NCBI GenBank assembly: GCA_958496175.1
Contig: OY292274.1
Location: 62,134,630-62,198,629 of the forward strand
DNA length: 64,000 nt
Source of the DNA: Sisyra terminalis
Lineage: Eukaryota; Arthropoda; Insecta; Neuroptera; Sisyridae
Reading direction: 5' to 3'
Both the position numbers and the translations under genes were made by a program. Below, one piece after another: positions 53,767 through 64,000 of this stretch. The notes below the pieces were generated by a model. The model ran no database searches. It was not told where the DNA came from and was given only the letters and a program-made list of their open reading frames with translations. Each line of letters opens with the position of its first letter. The first letter of the stretch is position 1.

Positions 53767-54917
53767 TAATACTAATCTATTTCAGTAAATATATAAGTAG
53801 TTCAAAAAGAAGCCTTTTCTTTTAAGGATAAATTGTTGTGAATAGTAGTCAATCGTGTTAATATTATCCTATAAAAGTTATTGTCTCGTTAAAATAACCG
53901 TAATTAGATCCCGAAACTACACAAGCTTCAATTTTCAACGACGAAAATCATGTTAAGGTTGGTTTTTCTTGCAAATTTTTTAAAAATTTTCGTTTACCAT
54001 AATACTCTTGAATTATAAGTTGAATCAAGTATTCAAGTTATAAACCATTGGAAACAAAAAGTCTTAGTTTCATAAGATTTAGTTTAGAATTATTATTCCT
54101 TATTCCTTTATGAAATAAGTGTAGAAAATAAATTTTCGTAATGATTTTTTTTAAAATTACAATCGTTTCAAAAAATTGCGCTACAATTAATATCCTATGT
54201 AGAGAGCAACAACTCCAATTCTTCCCTTAATAAGGAAAATTAGCATTTTTAGCCAATAGGTACTAAGCAGCCATAATTTGATTTTAGTTTCAGAAAGGAT
54301 TATTTTAATTTGTGGATCTTTAATCAAAGCAAAACTTTAAAACATTAACGATATTTTATGGTTCAATATGTTTTCTATATAGTTCACTGTAAGAGTAGCA
54401 ATTTTAAACTTTTCATAACGTTAAGACTAATGGCTCTCTAATTTATAGTCGATCTCATGGGATATAATATTCATTGTTTATTTTTTCTGCATAGATTCAG
54501 AAAAAATAAGATTTCATTGGTTTCATATAAAATTTATTACAACAAAAAACAAATTTAGTGATAAATTTTATTCATTTGCAATTTTTTTTACAGAATAATT
54601 TCAAGAGTTTCACAATGACTTATATTATTAATAAATTATTGGTAGATATGTTTAGCCATCAATAGAATTTAGAGTTATAATGAATTGTCAATTTCACATA
54701 CAGAAATCACAATAAAAACATTAGAACTATTAGTATTCAAATTTTACATTGGTTTTATACTTTTATGTGTCTTATATATGAATTATAAGCTCTGCTTTAA
54801 CAATTTGCGTACAGATTAAGTTACAATTAGCGTTTAAAAACGCTTATAATACCAATAGCTTAAATTAGCGTTAATTTTTACAATCAATTAATATTTACAT
54901 CACTTGCTAACTAAATA
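53767..54917. other. Intergenic, nothing recognised
   Basis: AT-rich sequence without coding frames, bounded repeats or RNA genes that I can identify. Confidence 0.5.
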
Positions 54918-56141
54918 GCAGTGTAAATAAGTTCTCGCTGTTTTACAAGAAATGGCGCTAGCAGTATTAAGTTGATTATTTTGTCCGAACTTTTTTTTTT
55001 GCTGGAAAGCTATGACATACGTCAACAATATTCAATATACATTGTTTTGATTTTCACACATCAACTTGTTTTTTTCACGCATCGAAAATGTCTACTTTTG
55101 AGCCAAAAAAAGTGTATTTGCGGGGAATTTTGCTCCATCATTTTTTGATGAAGAAGCTGAAACTCATCGTGTGCTGGTGGAAGTTTACGGGGATCATGCT
55201 CTATCTGAAACGACTTGTAGAGATTGGTTTCGACGCTTCAAAAGTGGTGATTTCGACTTGGAGGACCGTGAACGAGCTGGAAGGCCTCAAATATTTGAAG
55301 ATGAGGAATTGCAGACATTGCTTGAAGAAGACTCTGAAAAAGTTGGGTTTCATCTAAAAGCAAGGAAATTGGGTGCCCTACGATTTGAAGCCGAGAGACA
55401 TCGAACGGCGTTTTTGCATGTCCGAAATGTTGCTCGAACGCCATAAAAGGAAGTCGTTTTTGCATCGCATTGTCACGGGTGATGAAAAATGGATTCATTA
55501 TGATAATCCCAAGCGAAAAAAATCATGGGGACCACCCGGCCATACATCAACATCGACGGCCAAGCCGAATATCCATGGCGCCAAGGTTATGCTCTGTATT
55601 TGGTGGGATCAGAAGAGAGTCATCTATTATGAGCTGCTGGATCCAGGTAAAACCATCACTGGTGATTATTATCGAACACAATTGATTCGTTTGAACCGAG
55701 CAATCAAGCAAAAACGGCCAGAATATGCGTCCAAATAATTTCTGGATAAAGTCGATAATTTTTCATGATGACAATGCTCGGCCACATCGTACTTCCGCGG
55801 TGAAAAACTACGTTGAAAATGCTGGATGGGAATCGCTACCCCATCCGCCATATAGTCCAGACTTGGCACCTTCTGACTACCACTTGTTTCGATCCATGCA
55901 GAATGCCATGTCCGGAATACACTTCACTTCAACGGAGGGAATCGAAAATTGGCTCGATGCGTTCTTGGCCTCAAAAGACGAACGGTTTTTTTGGGAAGGT
56001 ATTCATAAATTTTCCCACCTGAAAGATGGGAAAAAGTCGTAGCTTCCGATGGACAATACTTTGAATAACATTATAATTCATTTTTTCATGAAATAAAACC
56101 ATTTTTTCAACAAAAAAACAGCGAGAACTTATTTACACTGC
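54918..56141 (+). mobile_element. Mariner element 1, 1.2 kb, internally deleted
   Basis: Terminal inverted repeats GCAGTGTAAATAAGTTCTCG and its complement at the 3' end (27 bp matching). The 5' flank is TA; at the 3' end the nearest TA is two bases further out, so one end has lost or gained two bases. It contains a broken mariner transposase gene. The element lies just downstream of the minus-strand gene ending at 56402. Confidence 0.9.
55088..56068 (+). pseudogene. Mariner transposase 1, frameshifted and deleted
   Basis: Read in shifting frames. The N-terminal helix-turn-helix (GDHALSETTCRDWFRRFKSG, DLEDRERAGRP) is followed by a deletion removing most of the second DNA-binding helix region. 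Next come the catalytic blocks VTGDEKWIHYDNPKRKKSW (first Asp), FHDDNARPH (second Asp) and YSPDLAPSDYHLF (third Asp, D34D spacing). The C-terminal GIHKFSHL...VVASDGQYFE ends at a stop at 56066-56068. At least three frameshifts (near 55130, 55370-55440 and 55730) inactivate it. The motifs fit the mariner (D34D) branch of Tc1/mariner. Confidence 0.9.
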
Positions 56142-56401
56142 TGTACTTATGAGAATCGTTAAGGAAAATATATTTTTTTTTTGAATAAAAATAATAAAAC
56201 TGTAACAATATTTAAAATTGGTATTTTCAATAACATTTGTTTTAAGTATAAACATTTAAATTTTCAATCAATTCTCGTCTCATTGTTTAGAGTTCGAAGA
56301 AAACATTTCTTAAACATTTTATAGGTAGGTACATTGAGCAAACTTGTTATAAATTTTGGCGAAAAAGTACACTTTAAAGTTAGTGTTCACTTGGCTTCAA
56401 T

Positions 56402-59400
56402 TTAAGAATAAAGATTTTTATTTTTCTTTAATATTGAAGAAGTTGGTTGTTGGCCACCGTTGGATTTGGAGTTTCTAGAAGACCAAGAAATGCGATATTT
56501 GAACGATTCATCACCATCGGATGCTGCCTCAAACACTGGTAGTCGAAGTAGAGATAGTCGTTGATAAGAAACAGTTGATGTAACTGTAAAAGAAATAAGA
56601 AAAAATTCTATAATCACTAAAAAAATAAAATACGATTTGATGAAAAATTTACGTTTATTATTTTGCAAAAGATTCGATAGTTTTCCTGAAACAAGGCAAT
56701 AAAATTGAAAGAAGTTGTAGAATTAATTCAATCTGAACCACAACAACGTTGAAAGTCAATAGATTTACCAAAATAATTAAGTTCCGTTATTTAAATGATA
56801 AAGAGAAATTTTCGATAGGATACCTTTCAATGTTTTATATTAAAATTCCTGAAAACCATACCAAGGAAGATCCACTCGTATTACACTAAATGAAAATTTA
56901 TTCATTATTTGTAAATTAACATATAGGTTGAATAGGTTGAATAAACAGTTTTAATTTACGAACAAACGCAAACAAACGGAAGAATAAGCAGATGATGAAA
57001 TAAAAAATTCAAATATTAATTAGTATGGATTCTAATTTTAGCAGGCTTTTGATAATATTTAAATTATTTAATAAAACATCTTTCAGAACAACTTTTCCTT
57101 AAATTTAAGTAGGTGAATTCTAAATTGAGCACTCAACAGTTAATACTTCTACAATCAAAGTAATATAATAGATAGTAATTTATAATCTTTTTTAATGTTA
57201 TAAAATCAGAGATTTATTAATGTATAATGTATATTTTTAGTGGTAAAAGACTTAAGTAGACATTATAAAATCAATCTGTAAACATTATCTCATATTAACT
57301 TTTACAGTAAAGCTGGTTTATGGACTAATTTAAGCATTCAAATAAATAAAGAGTAACTAATGTGGTATTACATTAATTAAATGGTTATAAGCCGAAAGAT
57401 CTACGCTATTTCTGTTTAAAAGTAAATATCAGCCTACATATAAGAGCTTTATTAATTCTATCTAAGAATAAAATATGTCAATAAAAAGCTTTTAACATTT
57501 TATTCTGATACAAAATTTTATATTATCAAATATTCATTTATAATTTCAATTTTGGCTTTAAAGATAAATGAGAAAAGAATTTTTATTTGCCTGATAACAT
57601 GATAAAATCTTTATTTTTTTAACATTTATTTAAACTATATACTTCTATGAATATCGAATATTCTTTTCAATTTTTTCTTAAGACAGTTGGAGTGGATATT
57701 TTTATTTATGTTTCATTGAAAAAGAAACAGGAAGCATATTTTTAAACTTTTAATTGGAAATAATGAAAGGCTAAGCCCCGTTTGCATTTCTTAGAACTAA
57801 TTAAAATAAAAGTTTTATTGTTGTCACTACCTTCAGATTGTCCTGCCCACATTCTTTGTTATTAACTGGTAGGAGTTTTAAAAGATTCAATAAATAATCT
57901 TTGATCAATTTCTGTAATTTCTGACTTGAAAAAAAATATTAACCATGATAGAAAAACACGAACTATGTATGAACTCACATTACTGTTGCTTAAACTTTGA
58001 AGAATAATTTAACTTTTATAGCCATTAACACTTTTTCTATACTGTTTTTTTAAGAAGAATTTATTTTACATCGATGGTGGCCAAAAGTTACGAATCGAAA
58101 GTATCAAACAAAAACATTGACCGTAAATTTTCCACCATCAAAACTATCAAATTCATTTTGGCTCGATTTTCATATAGCTACCTACAATCGTATAGGAATT
58201 ACATAAATGATTGTAGTACGTGCCACAGGAGAACCATTAAGAATATACGATAGAGTGATTTATAGATTGGCATATCGAGATAATGGTCTCATTGTTTGGC
58301 TAGTGGTAGTTGAGCACCATTTTGTTGCAATTTTGCATGATTATTTTCCATAAATGTAACTGTATTTCATAGATATTACCTGTGCTTTTGGCAAAAGCTT
58401 CAGTAAAACTTTAAAAAAAAAGCTCCAAGAAAAAAAGGTTCAATATCGTTAAAGATATTAACAAAGCCATTGAGAATAAAAATGAACTAAATTAAATGGT
58501 AGTTATACAAACTATAATTGGTAAATTTTCATTAATTTTTAACAATGAAAAAAAGTATTATTATTTCGTGAAACGTTTTATTGATGAAATATTTTTTTTT
58601 TGCTTTTATTGCACAAATGATTTGCAGCACAAATTTTACGTATTCAGGACATAATTTATAATTCACTTTTACAAATTGAATGTATCAATTGGTACTCAGA
58701 CCAATCGAATAGAAAAATAATAGTGTAATAAAGTAGAGCGACCATACGAAATGAATAAGTTTTCATCTGTCGTATTTTCCTTTGAATATTTAAATAGCAA
58801 ACTATAATTTGGTATAATTTAATAAGATTAGTCTCGTTATTTATAATAAGCTTTATTATATCATACTTTTACATTTCCGTTTTCTTATTTTACCTTAGAA
58901 ATGTACATTATTTCTGCTAATAAATTACTGTAAATTAATTTGTGCTTTACATGTGAGCTTTAATGATTCAACAAGCTGATTTAAAGAAGACGGATTTTTT
59001 TTTTTGATATACTTAAAAAAAAACTGAAATAATAATCGTAATTGATTTGATTAACTAGAAATGAAGTAAATCGATAACTATGATATTAGAATTATAGAAA
59101 ATTTGTGCTACCAACTACAAGCCAACATAGTATCCTATATCCACTACTAATTAACATGTAATCGGAAAGAGTTATGCAAAAATGCAAACATATAAAACAG
59201 TAAAAAGATTAGATATTCAGATGACCTAGTAATAATTACAGAAAATAGATAAAATCAAGGCTGATCATTTGGTCAATTATATGTTCAGGGGTCGTTTTGA
59301 CCCTCCTACTGGGTGAAATTAATTAAAATGTGAATATAAATTTAGAAATAGACAATGTCTTACGATCTTTATATAATTACAATGATTGTAAAAATGAAAA

Positions 59401-62400
59401 TGAGGAAATAGACTAACTAATTTAAATTTATTCAAGATCATAGCAACTTTTTATCCACAAATCTATCGACAATCAGAAGAATTGGGTACAGTTATCAACA
59501 TTACAGTAGTGTAAAATTTGGAATTAGTGATGACTAAAAAATTTTCAACAAACTAAAATACAATACAGAAATCAGTTATATCTTAAACCATCTGACGAGA
59601 AATGGGTTTACTTGAAAATAGTGGATTAAGAGGTAAATACTCGGAAAATGAATATCACGCATTGCTAGCGATACCAACTATGTATTAGGCCAGGGGTTCT
59701 CAATCTTTTTGAGCCCGCGGCGCATTTACAAGGTTAGTATTTTGTCACGGCGCCCTACTTTAGTAAGCTATTTGGATATGGAGACTATATATATATATAT
59801 ATAGTCGAAAGTAATATGTACCTATAATAATAGTAGTTAGGTAAAGAGGCACAAAAATTAAAACATCCACAATATGACAGTGAGTTTTACTATATTTACA
59901 AGAATTTAGAATTGAAACAGAGAACAAAAAAAAGACTTAAGAAAAAAATAAAATACGATATAATAGTTATTCAGTCAGATCAATGTGACGGGTGAGCTTG
60001 ACGATTTCCGCAGAGTTTTTCAAAGTGGGGAATAAGACTTGAGACTGCTACTCTCATTTCTTGCTCCACATTGATCTTTGACCGATATTTGTTCTTGATT
60101 ACAGCTACAGCTGAAAATCCAGCTGCACATAAATATGATGTGGCAAACGGTATGAAAATTTTTAAAGCTTTCGAAGCTAAATTTGGATATTCATTTTGAA
60201 TCGATATCCAAAACTCCACCAAATCGAAACTGGTGAATCTAGTTTTGAGACTATTGTCGCAGGAGAGTTCAATGAGACTCTCTTGCTCTTGTGTTGGGAA
60301 TCCTGGGGGAGCTTGTGCACGAAAAGGATCTCGGATCCACGCAAATTTTTCGACCTCATCATCTGCAAAGTACTTCGAAAACCATTCTGTGAGCTTCGAT
60401 AGGTGTTCCGTGAAAAGAGCCATTTAGCCAAAGAGCCAGCAGGTACCCGCGAATATTTGTGGTTTCGGATCATTTCAGGTAATAATAGAGGATCGACTCG
60501 CGGCGCCCCTCTTTACTTTCTACGGCGCACACTTTGAGAACCCCTGTATTAGGCCAATTGAAAAGTCCCCGGTCTGACACACAAATGGTGGTGCTAGTAT
60601 GAAATCCATTTGATTTTTAGTTAGTACCCATCTTTAAACGATACGTGACAAAATTTGACAGCAGTCCGATCATTAGTTTATGAGATATTGCGTTGTGAGT
60701 GTAGCTACTTTTGTTATTTGAAAAAGATGGAAAAAAAAGGAATTCGTGTGCTGATAAAATATTGCTTTTTGAAGGGAAAAAATACAGTTGAAGCAAAATC
60801 TTGGCTTGATGAAGAGTTTCCGGGGTCTGCAACAGGAAAATCAACCATCATTGATTGGTATGCTAAGTTTAAACGTGGTGAAATGAGTACCGAAGACGGT
60901 GAACGCAGTGGACGCCCAAAAGAGGCTGTCGCCGACGAAACCATCAAAAAAGTTCACAAAATAATTTTGAATTACCGTAAAGTGAAGCTGATCGAGATAG
61001 CAGATATTGTGAAGATCTCATTTGAACGTGTACATCATATCATTCACGAATATTTGTGCATGAGAAAGCTGTTTGAAAAATGGGTGCCGCGCAAGCTCAC
61101 AATCGATCAAAAGCAACAACGTGTTAATGATTCTGAGCAGTATTTGAAGCTGTTTAAGCGCAATAAACCTGAATTTTTGAGTCGATATGTGACAATGGAT
61201 GAAATATGGCTCCATCATTTCACTCCGGTGTTCAATCGACAGTCAGCTGAGTGGACTGCACAGGATGAACCGAATCCAAAGCGAGGATAAACACAACAAT
61301 CAGCTGGCAAGGTTATGGCATCAGTATTCTGGGATGCGGAAGGTATAATATTCATTGACTACCTCCAAAAGAGCCAGACCATCAACAGTGATTATTATAC
61401 AGCGTTATTGGATCGTTTAAAGGATGAAATCATTAAAAAACGGCCTCATTTGAAGAAGAAAAAAGTGCTGTTTCATCAAGACAATGCACCGTGTCACAAA
61501 TCATTGAAAACAATGGCAAAATTGCATGAATTGGGCTTCGAATTGCTTCCGCCTCCACCATATTTGCTAGATCTGACCCCCAGCGACTTTTTCCTGTTCT
61601 CAGACCTCAAAAAAATGCTCGCTGGAAAGAAATTTAGCGCCAATGAAGAAGTAATCTGAGACCTGAAACCTGAGAAAAGAAACTGAGACCTATTTCGAAG
61701 CAAAAGACAAATCGTACTACAAAAATGGTATCGAAAAGTTGGAAGATCGCTATAATCGCTGTATCGCCCTCGAAGGCAACTATGTTGAATAATAAAATCG
61801 AATTTTGCCAAAAAAATGTGTTTTACTATGGTAGACCGGGGACTTTTCAACTGGCCTGTTAAATGCTGAAAAAAATTTCGACAATTGATGATTTTTGTAA
61901 AAAAAATCGTTCCAGGCTTAGTAACAGGACAATTGATGTATTATGCTTCTTATATTACAGTTCGAAAATTTGTAATAGTCCCACAAATTGAATAGATATT
62001 TACACTTCTTCGTAATTTAAATAAGCATTAAATATTCCTTTTTTGTTATATTTACTCTCTCTAATAAAACTAACGAAGAAAACAAAGAAACATTGATGTT
62101 TTCTTTCTTTTTTAAAATTCCTTTTACCGATATTAAAACCGGTATTCCTATATTATGATCTAACAAATAATGAAAACTAGTATTGGACTTTTGGTATGAT
62201 ATCAAACTTCTTAGGCTTAACTTCCCTTATCCTGGAAATTTCTACTTAATAAAAAACCAAAATATTTCAATTTTTTTATAGGAAAATCAATGTTTAAATA
62301 GTATTAAAAAAAATGTTTATCATAAGTCTTCTTGATTTTAATGGTATGTTATATTAGGTATCTTATATTAGGTATGTTATTTGAAAATAGCTTCTTCATT

Positions 62401-63955
62401 ACTTTCCAGGATAAAACCAAATCGTATCATTAATTTTTTCAAATTAAATTTTATTAGTTAAACTACAAAGCACCATGTCATGAAAAAAAATACAAATGAT
62501 TAAAATTTAATCGAAAACAAAGAAACATTGGTATTTTCTTTCTTTTTCTAAAATTCCTTCTACCGGTATTAAAACCGACATTCCTGTATTATGATCTAAC
62601 AAATACTGAAAACTGGTATTAGACTTTTGGTATGATATCAAACTTCTTAGGCTTAACTTACCTTACTCTGGAAATCTCTACTTAATAAAAAACAAATATT
62701 TTAAATTTTTTATAGGAAAATAAATGTTTAAATAGTATTAAAAAAAAAATGTTTATCATACGTCTTCTTGGTTTTAATTTATATTAGGTAGGTATTTTAT
62801 TTGAAAATAGTTTCTTCATTACTTTCCAGTGATTAAACCAAATCATATCATTAATTTCTACTAAATTGAATTTTATTAGTTGAACTGCGAAGTAAAATAT
62901 CATTAAAAATATAAAAATTATTAAAATTTAATCATAAGAAGAATTTCATTCATAAAAGACAATGATAACAGCGATAACAAGTTGAATGTGGAGTATTAAA
63001 AATAAATAGTTTCAACTCAAACAATTTTGCGTAGTGAAACTCCACCACTGCTCCACTTAATTATGTAAATAGTTTGAAATTAAACCACAAAATATGGAAC
63101 GAAATAACTTCACTTCATTTAATTTTATTATACAGCTTAATTAAGACATATCTTTGTTGTTTATTCCATAATGACAAAATATATGAAACTAATTTAAAAG
63201 AATTTCACCGAGCCTTCATTTTATATGAATTTTTTGTAAAATTTTATAAAAAAAAAACTAAACAAAAAAAGCTATATTCTATGACTTTGACTTAGAACAT
63301 AAAATGCTAATTTCATCATTGCCAAACATATAACAAACTAATTTAAATTCAAATCAAAACTTTGCACATTGAAAATAATTTTCATTTTGATTTTTTTTGG
63401 GAAAAACTAGTTTCGTTTCGTAATGCTGTAATATAAATCCTCTGAAGACATGTTTTTTGATTAATGTGAAGGTTGTAAAGTTTCTCATTAAAGTATTAAC
63501 GAGTAAAATTTTGTGTTTTCATTATGTAAATTTTTTTGATAAGAAAAAATTAATTATATGTACCTGAACCGCTTAGGCCTGTCCCTGTAGAATACGCACT
63601 GTCGCTCGTACTATAATTGTAGCCGCTGCTAAACACGATCCTCAGCTTCCAAAATAACAACTTCTAAAAAAAAAAAAACGTTCAAAAATAAGCTTCAAAT
63701 GCAACAAATTACTTAATTCCAGCTTACCAGAGCGACCAATTTGACTCGGCTGGCCCAAATAGCCGGTGGAATTAGCAGAATGGTTACGAATATCTTCCAG
63801 ACGTAATCCCATAAAATCGGTCTGGGCAAAGCTGCAAACTTTGCTGTTTCTTTCGTCGCTGGATAGTTTAAAGCAACAGGAACTGTAATAAACGGCTTGT
63901 ATCACTAATCGGATGCTATATAAATTTCACCGATAAAACCCACCAACAACCACAT
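56402..63955 (-). CDS. Unrecognised small membrane protein, 4 exons, 153 aa
   Basis: Minus-strand exons are 63931-63955, 63728-63882, 63564-63663 and 56402-56583. All introns are GT-AG and phases 1, 0, 1 close (462 nt), which is the main evidence for this frame. The alternative frame of exon 2 hits a stop in exon 3. The start is the ATG at 63955, preceded by an in-frame stop. The protein begins MWLLVGFIVPVAL (short hydrophobic stretch). It has a central membrane-associated region (LPRPILWDYVWKIF, then ILLIPPAILAS), a basic-hydrophobic joint (KLLFWKLRIVF), and then a Ser/Tyr/Gly-rich tail (YNYSTSDSAYSTGTG, YRISWSSRNSKSNGG). I do not recognise the family. Intron 1 is only 48 nt; intron 3 is 7.0 kb and packed with elements. 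Exon 1 is the weakest part. Confidence 0.55.
56589..59682. other. Large intron of the unrecognised gene, left part
   Basis: Three kilobases of AT-rich DNA with no coding frame, RNA gene or bounded repeat that I can identify. Elements lie further right at 59691-61859 and 62010-62900. Confidence 0.5.
59691..60546 (-). mobile_element. Buster-like hAT deletion derivative, 856 bp
   Basis: Ends CAGGGGTTCTCAA and TTGAGAACCCCTG. Exact 8-bp target duplications TATTAGGC sit at 59683-59690 and 60547-60554. The duplication fits NNNTANNN, the target preference of Buster-type hAT elements. Only the 3' part of the transposase gene remains, on the minus strand. The right duplication overlaps the terminus of the mariner at 60549-61859. 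Confidence 0.93.
59980..60423 (-). CDS. hAT transposase C-terminal ORF (ZBED5/Buster type), 147 aa
   Basis: An uninterrupted frame containing the RDPF-like motif (FAWIRDPFRAQ), LIELSCDNSLKTRF, EFWISIQNEYPNLASKAL and the dimerisation block FATSYLCAAGFSAVAVIKNKYRS. It ends EKLCGNRQAHPSH. These are typical of Buster/ZBED5-like hAT transposases; the usual Glu in the LCExGFS position is Ala here. The BED zinc finger and the first catalytic residues are absent, so it is a truncated product at best. Confidence 0.8.
   Translation of the reverse strand: MALFTEHLSKLTEWFSKYFADDEVEKFAWIRDPFRAQAPPGFPTQEQESLIELSCDNSLKTRFTSFDLVEFWISIQNEYPNLASKALKIFIPFATSYLCAAGFSAVAVIKNKYRSKINVEQEMRVAVSSLIPHFEKLCGNRQAHPSH
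60549..61859 (+). mobile_element. Mariner element 2, 1311 bp
   Basis: Terminal inverted repeats TTAGGCCAATTGAAAAGTCC and, reverse complemented, ACAGGCCAGTTGAAAAGTCC, flanked by TA at 60547-60548 and 61860-61861. Length is typical for a full mariner. It lies within intron 3 of the minus-strand gene. Confidence 0.95.
60727..61792 (+). pseudogene. Mariner transposase 2, nearly full length, two lesions
   Basis: The ATG at 60727 opens a frame with the mariner DNA-binding region (LKGKNTVEAKSWLDEEFPG, DGERSGRPKEAVADET) and the linker WVPRKLT. The catalytic blocks are YVTMDEIWLHHF (first Asp), FHQDNAPCH (second Asp) and LLDLTPSDFFLF (third Asp). A TAA at 61288-61290 interrupts the frame where mariners have a basic residue before TQxSAGKVMASVFWD. 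A second lesion near 61659 shifts the frame, and the C-terminus (SYYKNGIEKLEDRYNRC...) continues in another frame to a stop at 61790-61792. All three catalytic aspartates remain. Confidence 0.93.
62010..62900 (-). repeat. Tandem duplication carrying coding-like segments
   Basis: Two units (about 62075-62460 and 62510-62880) share 'ttttctttctttt', 'ttaaaaccg', 'tattatgatctaacaaata', 'gacttttggtatgatatcaa' and 'tgtttaaatagtattaaaaa'. On the minus strand each encodes a short peptide similar to part of the 22.1-22.4 kb fragment (KSNTSFHYLLDHN against KFNTGFQYFVDL), both broken by stops. These are decayed copies of one unrecognised coding unit. Confidence 0.6.
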
Positions 63956-64000
63956 GTTTTACAATCGAAAACACTGAGAAACGCTTGACGAAACTTTTTG

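Noticed and set aside
63642..63905. 87-aa minus-strand frame as the protein
   Set aside because: In that frame the exon end phase leads to a stop in the next exon; a different frame closes through all four exons.
1..64000. CRISPR arrays, operons, Shine-Dalgarno sites
   Set aside because: The window is eukaryotic; the direct repeats seen are tandem duplications or target-site duplications, not spaced arrays.
1..64000. tRNA or rRNA genes
   Set aside because: No cloverleaf with conserved A and B boxes and no rRNA-like GC-rich conserved block was found on reading either strand.

Overview
This is AT-rich nuclear DNA from an insect. The evidence is the insect-type gene set (an Ir76b-like ionotropic co-receptor, a secreted DUF4789 cysteine-rich protein, signal peptidase Spase22-23, Fgop2), short GT-AG introns next to multi-kilobase ones, and dense mariner, hAT, pogo/Tigger, LINE and foldback debris. 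The order cannot be fixed from the sequence. No searches were run. Gene models were built by hand: every stated intron has GT-AG ends and the codon phases close across each model.

Layout. 3.3-13.2 kb: five-exon plus-strand gene for a secreted DUF4789 protein. 13.2-18.8 kb: intergenic, with MITEs and inverted repeats. 18.8-20.4 kb and 23.2-25.8 kb: tandem paralogous alpha/beta-hydrolase epoxide hydrolases (EPHX3/4 type) with matching intron positions; copy 2 lacks the last intron and carries a 1 kb foldback element in intron 3. 25.9-31.7 kb: a minus-strand LRRC56-like gene, tail-to-tail with epoxide hydrolase 2. Its large intron 3 holds a plus-strand intronless ORF (29.8-30.55 kb) that overlaps LRRC56 exon 3 by 4 bp. 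33-35.3 kb: a hAT copy and a broken jockey-like reverse transcriptase. 37.0-45.4 kb: Ir76b-like gene (six exons). Its introns carry a tandem duplication interrupted by a pogo-like element, and a Tigger element that itself contains a TTAA-flanked element and a hAT. 48.6-49.3 kb: Fgop2. 50.1-50.8 kb, minus: Spase22-23. 54.9-56.1 kb: internally deleted mariner. 56.4-63.96 kb, minus: an unrecognised 153-aa membrane protein in four exons, whose 7 kb intron contains a Buster-like hAT inserted into the end of a second mariner.

The host genes have no shared pathway. Epoxide hydrolases act on lipid or xenobiotic epoxides. LRRC56 supports dynein-arm and ciliary transport. Ir76b is a chemosensory co-receptor. 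Fgop2 belongs to STRIPAK. Spase22-23 belongs to the ER signal peptidase. The most unusual non-coding signal is a group of unrelated inverted-repeat elements sharing a hammerhead-core-like motif (CTGAwGA, stem-loop, GAAA). One of these families has 12-14 bp target duplications and a conserved tail, suggesting Penelope-like, retrotransposed non-autonomous elements.
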